7,854 nucleotides of DNA from Planctomycetota bacterium. GTDB lineage: Bacteria > Planctomycetota > Phycisphaerae > WQYP01 > JAJZKY01. The DNA is taken from NCBI GenBank assembly GCA_021803885.1, contig JAJZKY010000192.1:1-7854 (forward strand). Reading direction: 5' to 3'. Both the position numbers and the translations under genes were made by a program. The notes beneath the pieces were generated by a model, which saw nothing but the letters and a program-made list of their open reading frames with translations, had not been told where the DNA came from and ran no database searches. Shown here piece by piece: positions 1 to 5,640 of the stretch (the stretch's first letter is position 1; each line of letters starts with the position of its first letter).

Positions 1-845
1 GATCTCGTTACCGCTACCGGATCCTGCACGAAAGCATGACGGGCAACTTGGGCCTCGACAATGTTGAGATTCAATGGAGGATGAATCTGTCCAATGGGCA
101 CAGCCAATATCGGCGTGGCACTGGCTTTGGCCAGATGATGCACCAGGGTTACTGATGTCGGCACGGTGGAACGTCCATCGGTGTACGTGAGTACCGCACT
201 GATGGGGTGGCCCTGAAGATCATTGAATATCTCCGCCACCACGCCGGGCACATTGGTGGCGTTAGCGTTTGGTTGCCTGGCCGCAAGTACATGCAGCAAT
301 GAAATTAATTGCCGGGGTGAATTGGCTATTCCCAGCAGATGGGCGTGTGCGCCACCGGTAAATAGCGCCACACTCTGAGTTTTAACCAAATTTTTCAGCC
401 AGGTTCTGGCCGCCTGTGCCAGACTCCAGCAGGCCACGTTAAAGCGTGTGGGACGCTTATGCGTCTGGGCTGTCCTTTGGGCTTGCCGCACCTGATCCAC
501 GAGTTTGATTTTAACCGGACTTGTATATGCATCGCGTAAAGACATGGAGCGGGAACTATCCACCCAGATGGCCACCACCGCCGTTCGTCGGTGGGTATGC
601 ACCATAACCAGGATTGGTTTCGCCAGCAGCAACACCACGAGGGCCAGAATAGCGGCACGGATTATGGCCATGGCCAATTTCAACCGGGGTGTCGCCGTCT
701 GATGGCGGTAGCTCCACCAGCCTGCCGTGGCTACCGCCACCATCAGCAGCACCATCAGCCAGGGATGAACAGTACCCAATGTCCAGCGGTTATTGCTGAC
801 TACGGCCAGCGGAGCGATGCCAGAGAATAAACAATCCAGATTCAT
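1..845 (-). CDS. Membrane-anchored VWA-domain protein, last visible gene of the MoxR operon (C-terminus beyond the left edge)
   Basis: The frame is open from an ATG at 845 to the window edge, giving 281 residues with no stop. Two hydrophobic segments lie near residues 28-46 and 57-82, separated by a short basic stretch. A von Willebrand factor A domain follows, with a complete MIDAS metal site: D96-S-S98-R-S100 (DxSxS), T197 in ATNVPG and D223 in YTDG. After the VWA domain the chain continues (PILAVPIGQ, then LNIVEAQVARHAFVQDPV), which suggests an Ig-like or CARDB-like region, as in large Bat-type membrane proteins. The start is well supported: GGGAG lies 8 nt upstream, and the ATG overlaps the TGA of the preceding gene as ATGA, indicating translational coupling. 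The likely role is a membrane-displayed metal-dependent binding module served by the MoxR ATPase. The binding partner is unknown and the total length cannot be seen. Confidence 0.85.
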   Translation of the reverse strand, partial: MNLDCLFSGIAPLAVVSNNRWTLGTVHPWLMVLLMVAVATAGWWSYRHQTATPRLKLAMAIIRAAILALVVLLLAKPILVMVHTHRRTAVVAIWVDSSRSMSLRDAYTSPVKIKLVDQVRQAQRTAQTHKRPTRFNVACWSLAQAARTWLKNLVKTQSVALFTGGAHAHLLGIANSPRQLISLLHVLAARQPNANATNVPGVVAEIFNDLQGHPISAVLTYTDGRSTVPTSVTLVHHLAKASATPILAVPIGQIHPPLNLNIVEAQVARHAFVQDPVAVTR

Positions 846-3082
846 TGATTGCTCTCCCTTTTTTTGCCCCGGCCACCGCCATGGTCATAGCGCGAAAAGG
901 CCCGCGCTAAAAGTGTTTCGGCCAGCAATACCAGTAAGGCCAGCAGCAATAAGCGCTGTCCCGCATTCCCACCCACAGAGGGCTTATGGGCATGGGTGCG
1001 GGAAAGATTCCGCGGATTGCTGACAACATCGGTTACCGGCAAGCCAAGTATGGTGGCTATCCGGGCTGCGGAAAGATGCCGAATATCCGCATCAGCCGGA
1101 TCCACATTGACCGCTACCAGGCGGCTGCGTGTTGCATTGTGATACAGGCCGACCTGCCAGAGACGTGGGCTGGTCAAGACCATCCGCGCACCAATTTGTT
1201 TATTCTGCAACGCCCACGCTTTGCCGCTCGGATCATACCAGGTATCCACACTTCCCGCGGGCAGGGCGAAGCGTCCACCAGAAATTAAATTCCAGCGGGC
1301 GTTGCGATCCGGAAGGCCATAATACATCAACTGATATACAAATGGCAGAAACGACGGCTGGGCCGGAAAATCTGTCCAGCGCGTATCACATGTAAAAGCC
1401 GCCAGCACGACTTTTCCACGCCCCACGCGGCGGCTAACCAGCACCGACTGGTCGTGGCCCAGGGAAAGCAGCGTTTGGCATTCGATGGGATGAATAACGC
1501 GCAAGGCCAGATAGCGTGTCAGTGTTACCGTGCCAATACCGGTGTGAATTCCACTTTGCCGAGCGGCGATAAACGGTTCTGTAATCGCATTGTCCGTACC
1601 GCCGATATTAAAATGCAGCGCCTTGGCAGGCTGAACCATTGCGCCCATAACCGCGGGCAATAAGCCATGACGACCCGTTCCCAAAGCTGCGTTCCAGCTG
1701 CGTCCGTTAACATTGGGGCCGGGAAATATCAGCAGCAGGCCCCCGGTGTCGACAAACGAACGTAAACGTGCCACAGATTGCGGTCCCGGTGCCGGTACGT
1801 CGCTGAAAATAACCGCTGCCTCATGTCGCAGTGATTGTGCGGATAGTTCCAGAGATCTGATAACATGCGGGGCAAACGTATTGCCATGTGCTAACGGAGC
1901 CAGCGCCGTGGCCAGCCAGGCCGTACTGGCCAGGCGATGCGCCAGCGGATTACCTGGTGCGCCATCCACGAGCAACAATCGCATACGCCGATGTGCCCGC
2001 ACGACCAGCCGGCGGGTATTGTCAATCAACAGGCCATCCGCGGGGAGCCGGGCGGTAATCGTGTGCATTCCCGCAACAGTCATATCCGTGCTCAAGGTCG
2101 CGTCAACGGTTACTTCGGAGCCGGCATTAAGCCGCGGCAAAGTTACGGTTCCTGCCGCCACGTGATCCAGAAATAACCGTACCTGAACCTGAGCCTGGGG
2201 CATGGCGGTGGCGTTGAATACGGCAATGCGCACGCGTGCGGGATGGTTAATGAGGGCAAAATGCCGGACCAGTTTTAACTGTGTAATAGCCATACTGCCC
2301 GCATGTGAATCGCCAACCTCGAACACCCTCACCGCAGCGCCGGTTTTACGAATCCTGGTCATCAGAGTTTTCAGACGCTGCGAGGTTCCCGTCCGGTTGG
2401 CGGTACCAGTACTGTTAAGCGGAGCGAAGGCGGCCTGGGCACCATCGGTAAGCAGCCAGAGTCGTTGACGACCGGTCCGCTTTTTCTGCTTCTGCAAGAC
2501 CATCAAGGCTCTCTTCAAGCCCGCAGCCAGATCGACTGCGGCATCGGTTGGTTTCTGACCGGCCACCAGATGGTTCACGGCGGCAGGGTCCGCAACAGGT
2601 TTATGGAGCAGTCCATGTGGATCAACCGAACCGCTGATAATTGCGATTCGATCTTGCGTACTGGCGCCATGGAACCAATGCGTCAGCAGCAACTGGGCGC
2701 GGACAAAAAGCGTTTTCCCGTCCGCAGGGCGATATTGTGTAGTATAAGCGTTATCCCAGACCACCAGAGTCAGGCGTCCGGCATTGCCGAGAATAGCGCC
2801 GAGCACCGATCCCGGCGGCAAAAATTGCGCGATCCCGGCCGCCAGCAGCAGCAAGGCCAGACACCGCAGCAACAGAAGGAGCCAGCGCTGTAATTTCAGC
2901 TTCCGCATGTTGCGCCGATGGGCCGCCAGCAGGAATTCCATAGCCGCCCACGCCTGTATACGAAACCGCCGCCGGTTCAATAAATGAATCGCAATGGGTA
3001 TCGAAACCGCCGCCGCTCCCGCGGCAAACAGCCACGGTGTAACAAACGGTAAAACAGCCATTGGCGACAATAAGCTCAACAT
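842..3082 (-). CDS. BatA-like membrane protein with degenerate VWA and glutamine-amidotransferase-like domains
   Basis: This protein has 746 residues from the ATG at 3082 (numbering used here). Residues 12-35 form a hydrophobic helix running into HLLNRRRFR, the hallmark of the BatA/aerotolerance N-terminal domain. A second helix lies near 66-89 after a basic stretch (RRNMRKLKLQR). A VWA fold follows, with D110 in VVWDNAYT, T179 in KPTDAAVD and D213 in LLTDG. Its MIDAS is degenerate: DxAxT in place of DxSxS. An Ig/CARDB-like stretch (about 260-365) leads to a class I amidotransferase-like region, with LLLVDGAPG near 370 and DTGGLLLIFPGPN at 445-457, where no nucleophilic Cys is seen. A last membrane helix spans about 709-728, before a short basic, Gly-rich tail. 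Family knowledge suggests an inner-membrane scaffold with a large non-cytosolic part. The start is uncertain: a TTG at 3133 overlaps the DUF58 stop (TTGA) and adds 17 residues, but those lie in repeat-like sequence ahead of the conserved helix, so the ATG is preferred. The product class is firm. Confidence 0.85.
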   Translation of the reverse strand: MLSLLSPMAVLPFVTPWLFAAGAAAVSIPIAIHLLNRRRFRIQAWAAMEFLLAAHRRNMRKLKLQRWLLLLLRCLALLLLAAGIAQFLPPGSVLGAILGNAGRLTLVVWDNAYTTQYRPADGKTLFVRAQLLLTHWFHGASTQDRIAIISGSVDPHGLLHKPVADPAAVNHLVAGQKPTDAAVDLAAGLKRALMVLQKQKKRTGRQRLWLLTDGAQAAFAPLNSTGTANRTGTSQRLKTLMTRIRKTGAAVRVFEVGDSHAGSMAITQLKLVRHFALINHPARVRIAVFNATAMPQAQVQVRLFLDHVAAGTVTLPRLNAGSEVTVDATLSTDMTVAGMHTITARLPADGLLIDNTRRLVVRAHRRMRLLLVDGAPGNPLAHRLASTAWLATALAPLAHGNTFAPHVIRSLELSAQSLRHEAAVIFSDVPAPGPQSVARLRSFVDTGGLLLIFPGPNVNGRSWNAALGTGRHGLLPAVMGAMVQPAKALHFNIGGTDNAITEPFIAARQSGIHTGIGTVTLTRYLALRVIHPIECQTLLSLGHDQSVLVSRRVGRGKVVLAAFTCDTRWTDFPAQPSFLPFVYQLMYYGLPDRNARWNLISGGRFALPAGSVDTWYDPSGKAWALQNKQIGARMVLTSPRLWQVGLYHNATRSRLVAVNVDPADADIRHLSAARIATILGLPVTDVVSNPRNLSRTHAHKPSVGGNAGQRLLLLALLVLLAETLLARAFSRYDHGGGRGKKRESNQ

Positions 3083-3110
3083 AACTCCAAACTTCCAGCT
3101 GCCAACTCCA
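3083..3110. repeat. Degenerate heptamer tract at the DUF58/BatA junction
   Basis: On the plus strand four consecutive 7-base blocks read AACTCCA, AACTTCC, AGCTGCC, AACTCCA. The first and last are identical and the middle two are related. The tract lies just before the preferred ATG of the BatA-like gene. It looks like a decayed tandem heptamer array of the kind seen intact at 5408, though with a different unit. If so, this is linker DNA and not the start of the coding sequence. Confidence 0.45.
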
Positions 3111-3129
3111 GACGGCTGACTTTTAGATT

Positions 3130-4068
3130 TCAATGCATCCGTGCCGCCCGATTGGCTAAAAATCCGGGCAAGGCAACATCCAGCGGCACGCTGGTATCCA
3201 TCTGCAGAAAATCCACCTGTAATTTATGGCACGCAGAGCGTAAAGTCTCTGTATGTTTCCTGAATTCTTCCAGATAGGCCTCGCGTAAGGCCTGTGGTTC
3301 CACCACCACTTCCGCCAGGTCTTCCAGGCCTTTGAACATGGTGGTGTTGCGGAAAGGGAATTCCAGCTCATCATGATCCAGCACCTGTATGATTATCACG
3401 TCATGCCGCCGATACCGCAGATGCCGGATACCCTTGGTAATACCGACGGCGTCATCCAACATATCGCCAATGACAATAAACAGGCTGCGCTGGCGAATTT
3501 CCTCGGCCATTTCTTCCAGCACGCGTCCGGTATGAGTGCGGGGGCCTCCAGGCGAACCGGAAAGTTCTTCAATAATGGTGCGCCAATGCCGCGGGCTGTT
3601 GCTGGGGCGCAGAATGCGGCGGATTTTGTCATCAAATATCGCCAGTCCCGCGCCATCCTGCTGATGAATCGCCACATACGCCATGCTCGCGGCGATGCTG
3701 ATGGCGTGATCATATTTTCGCCATTGCGGGTTGGATTGTCCCGCATAAGTCATGGAATGCGACGCATCCACCACCAGCATGACCTGTAAATTGGTCTCCT
3801 CCTCATATTGCTTGATGTAATGCCGATCGGTGCGGCCAAACACTTTCCAATCCATATATTTAATATCGTCGCCGCTGGTATAGGGGCGGTGCTGGGCAAA
3901 TTCAATGGAAAAGCCTTTATACGGCGAACGGTGCATACCGGTGATAAACCCCTCCACAATCAGGCGGGCACGCACATCCAGCGCGGCGATCTTGGCGAGC
4001 GTGCGCGGATCGAGATATTTTTTATAATCCGTTTTTTGTGGAACTTCGACACTCACGGAGGCACTCAT
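3130..4068 (-). CDS. DUF58 domain protein with VWA fold
   Basis: This 312-residue protein is of usual size for short cytosolic DUF58 proteins and has no membrane helix. Residues 52-92 carry the DUF58 signature: GFSIEFAQHRPYTSGDD, then YMDWKVFGRTDRHYIKQYEEE. A VWA-like domain overlaps it, with intact MIDAS candidates D101-A-S103-H-S105, T178 or T180, and D202 in VIGDMLDD. In this family DUF58 proteins are encoded next to MoxR ATPases and are thought to be their partners or clients. That link is from family knowledge; here the neighbouring MoxR gene ends 47 nt upstream. The ATG at 4068 is chosen as start. A TTG at 4077 would add three residues (MLR). Neither has a good Shine-Dalgarno at normal spacing, and a weak inverted repeat (4071-4101) lies just before the ATG. 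The stop overlaps the alternative TTG start of the BatA-like gene. Confidence 0.92.
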   Translation of the reverse strand: MSASVSVEVPQKTDYKKYLDPRTLAKIAALDVRARLIVEGFITGMHRSPYKGFSIEFAQHRPYTSGDDIKYMDWKVFGRTDRHYIKQYEEETNLQVMLVVDASHSMTYAGQSNPQWRKYDHAISIAASMAYVAIHQQDGAGLAIFDDKIRRILRPSNSPRHWRTIIEELSGSPGGPRTHTGRVLEEMAEEIRQRSLFIVIGDMLDDAVGITKGIRHLRYRRHDVIIIQVLDHDELEFPFRNTTMFKGLEDLAEVVVEPQALREAYLEEFRKHTETLRSACHKLQVDFLQMDTSVPLDVALPGFLANRAARMH

Positions 4069-4070
4069 TC

Positions 4071-4101
4071 TTAACAACCATATAAACCCGGCCCTTGTTA
4101 A
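4071..4101 (-). promoter_or_regulatory. Inverted repeat ahead of the DUF58 start (possible weak RNA hairpin)
   Basis: TTAACAA at 4071-4077 and TTGTTAA at 4095-4101 are exact reverse complements, 17 nt apart. In the transcript the 3' arm ends two bases before the DUF58 ATG, where a ribosome binding site would lie, and the loop holds the only G-rich stretches. The stem has a single G-C pair, so it would be weak. A regulatory effect is an inference only. Confidence 0.3.
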
Positions 4102-4115
4102 ACGATTCGCTTCCT

Positions 4116-5195
4116 TTATGTGGTGTGCAATACCTTCGGCAGGCCCGCGGTTACTGCGGCGTTTTGATCATCACGGTCGGTATATTCAATGAGCATGCGG
4201 ATAAGATCATCGGAATGGATGCCTTCCGCCTCGGCATTAAAGTTCGTCAGCACGCGGTGTCGCAATGTCGGAAACGCCACAGCACGAATGTCTTCCGTGC
4301 TGACATGATACCGTCCCTGTAATAGCGCCCGCGCCTTGCCCGCCAGCACCAGATATTGGGAGGCCCGCGGTCCGGCTCCCCAGGCCACATAATCTTTGAC
4401 AAACTTGGGAGCATCCGGCTGGGATACACGCGTCTGCCGGGTTAAACGCAACGCATAATGTACGGCATGATCCGGCACGGGAACTTTCCGTACCAGTTCC
4501 TGCAATTGCAGCACTTCCTCCGCCGTTAATACGTTTTCCACCTGCACTTGCCGCGGGGCGGTAGTCAGACGCACAATATCAAATTCCTCCTGCTCACTGG
4601 GGTAGCTTACCAGAACATTAAACATGAACCGGTCCAATTGCGCTTCCGGCAGGGGATAGGTACCTTCCTGTTCAATGGGATTTTGCGTCGCCATAACAAA
4701 AAAGGGTTCGGGCAGTCGCCGCTGCACACCTCCGGCGGTTACCTGATGCTCCTGCATGGCTTCCAGCAGCGCCGCCTGTGTTTTCGGCGGCGTGCGGTTA
4801 ATTTCATCGGCCAGCACGGCATTGGCAAAAATCGGCCCTTTCACATACCTTAATGAACGTTGCCCGGTGGATTTATCTTCTTCGATGACTTCCGTGCCCG
4901 TAATATCCGAGGGCATGAGATCGGGCGTAAACTGCACGCGATTGAAACTGAGATTCAGCGTTTTGGATAGTGTGGACACCAGCAGAGTCTTCGCCAGCCC
5001 TGGCACACCTACCAGCAGACAGTGCCCACGGCAAAACAGGGCTGTAAGCAATTCTTCAACCACCTGGTCCTGGCCGACCACGGTTTTGGCCAATTCCCGC
5101 CGAATTTTCTTGAAGCCCTCCTGGAGCTTCTCCACACTTTGAAGTTCCTGCGGCGATAATTCCATGCTTTCAGTCGAACCGGATTGTGTATTCAC
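4116..5195 (-). CDS. MoxR-family AAA+ ATPase
   Basis: This 359-residue protein is of usual MoxR length (roughly 310-370). The ATPase core is complete: Walker A GVPGLAKT at 63-70, Walker B VLADEINR at 127-134, sensor 1 MATQNP at 168-173, the MoxR-typical GTYPLPEAQLDRF at 178-190, and sensor 2 GAGPRAS at 273-279 with R277. The C-terminal lid includes AFPTLRHRV near 307-315. MoxR ATPases are cytosolic hexameric machines that remodel or activate VWA-containing partners, which fits three VWA genes downstream. The start is GTG at 5195, supported by GGAG 7 nt upstream (5203-5206). An internal ATG at 5165 would lose ten residues and lacks that site. The gene appears to be first in the operon. No key ATPase residue is missing, and the process it serves is not shown by the sequence. 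Confidence 0.95.
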   Translation of the reverse strand: MNTQSGSTESMELSPQELQSVEKLQEGFKKIRRELAKTVVGQDQVVEELLTALFCRGHCLLVGVPGLAKTLLVSTLSKTLNLSFNRVQFTPDLMPSDITGTEVIEEDKSTGQRSLRYVKGPIFANAVLADEINRTPPKTQAALLEAMQEHQVTAGGVQRRLPEPFFVMATQNPIEQEGTYPLPEAQLDRFMFNVLVSYPSEQEEFDIVRLTTAPRQVQVENVLTAEEVLQLQELVRKVPVPDHAVHYALRLTRQTRVSQPDAPKFVKDYVAWGAGPRASQYLVLAGKARALLQGRYHVSTEDIRAVAFPTLRHRVLTNFNAEAEGIHSDDLIRMLIEYTDRDDQNAAVTAGLPKVLHTT

Positions 5196-5246
5196 GTAAA
5201 ATCTCCAGAATAAAGTCTTTATAAAAATAACATATTCCCGTCCATT
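5196..5246 (-). promoter_or_regulatory. Possible moxR operon promoter, inverted repeat and ribosome binding site
   Basis: This AT-rich stretch precedes the GTG start. GGAG (5203-5206) is the ribosome binding site. On the minus strand TATAAA (5223-5218) resembles a -10 box, with a poor -35 candidate TGGACG (5244-5239) at a short 15-bp spacing. An inverted repeat, ATAAAG and CTTTAT around one central base (5210-5222), overlaps the -10 candidate and expected start point, where an operator could sit. The promoter call is tentative. Confidence 0.3.
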
Positions 5247-5407
5247 CGCCTAACGCGCCGGATATAACGCCGTGTCGGATTAAAGTACGCACTACCAAAT
5301 TTGCTGGTCACCGTTTACGACTTTGGGCGGAATACAGCTTTACGTTGGCATGACAGCAGCATATCGCCCCTGCCGCACCGCAACGCCTGGATGAAGCCAG
5401 TGTCCCT

Positions 5408-5437
5408 TCTCAAATCTCAAATCTCAAATCTCAAATC
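5408..5437. repeat. Heptamer tandem repeat (TCTCAAA), four perfect copies plus two bases
   Basis: Four exact copies of TCTCAAA fill 5408-5435, followed by TC of a fifth. On the other strand the unit reads TTTGAGA. The array lies in noncoding DNA between divergent genes. It resembles the short tandemly repeated heptamers known from cyanobacteria and other bacteria with repeat-rich intergenic regions. The copies are identical, so the array is either recent or maintained. Its function is unknown; it could change the spacing of flanking promoter elements by slippage. Confidence 0.9.
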
Positions 5438-5513
5438 CCGGATACGCAGTGGGGTTATAGTAACGCCGTCCGCACGGCTGCCGTGGCAATCTGCGCTAAG
5501 GCCCTGGAGGAAG

Positions 5514-5529
5514 AAAACCCGCAAGCGGG
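5514..5529 (-). terminator. Terminator-like hairpin on the minus strand
   Basis: Read on the minus strand, CCCG and CGGG pair around a CUUG loop (5529-5518), a stable tetraloop type. TTTTCTT follows directly, as in a short intrinsic terminator. The stem is only 4-5 bp, so strength is doubtful. It lies upstream of moxR and two bases-plus-three after the stop of a 31-codon open frame, so it could end a small transcript or act as an attenuator in a long moxR leader. On the plus strand no T-run follows. Confidence 0.35.
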
Positions 5530-5594
5530 AACGGTTACAACCAGACTTCACCTTTATTCCCTGGGGCGTGGTAGTGTCGGCTTTTAGCATCCGC

Positions 5595-5600
5595 TACAAT
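5595..5600 (+). promoter_or_regulatory. -10-like box for the aminotransferase-holB unit
   Basis: TACAAT matches the bacterial -10 consensus at five of six positions, and it lies about 40 bp before the aminotransferase start, leaving a leader of about 34 nt. No convincing -35 box is seen at 16-18 bp spacing (TAGTGT at 5572-5577 is poor), so activator dependence or a different sigma factor is possible. Confidence 0.35.
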
Positions 5601-5640
5601 AATGTTGAGGTTATTTTGAGAAACCTTCATAGAGGAGTTT

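Larger units (their letters stand above)
5196..5640. other. Divergent intergenic region, 445 bp, no gene recognised
   Basis: This gap separates the leftward MoxR operon from the rightward aminotransferase-holB pair, so it should hold both promoters. It contains the heptamer array at 5408, a small hairpin CACGG/CCGTG around CTG (5473-5485), the terminator-like hairpin at 5514-5529 and a 31-codon open frame on the minus strand (5535-5630). I looked for tRNA, small SRP RNA, 6S-like and common riboswitch motifs and recognised none. A moxR leader RNA of up to a few hundred bases is possible if that operon starts far upstream. Confidence 0.6.

Noticed and set aside
395..658. 87-codon minus-strand frame inside the terminal VWA gene
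   Set aside because: It lies within the open frame of the VWA gene, which carries the MIDAS motif and hydrophobic helices, so this is an out-of-frame shadow.
1713..2165. 150-codon plus-strand open frame opposite the BatA-like gene
   Set aside because: It is antisense to a gene with clear domains, is Ala/Arg/Ser-rich without recognisable motifs, and has no supporting start signal. It is a shadow of the real frame.
3373..3789. 138-codon plus-strand open frame opposite DUF58
   Set aside because: It is fully antisense to conserved DUF58/VWA sequence and carries no motif.
5440..5580. Possible structured RNA (SRP-like, 6S-like or riboswitch) in the gap
   Set aside because: The conserved core sequences of those classes were not found. 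Only short local hairpins can be drawn, so no RNA class is claimed.
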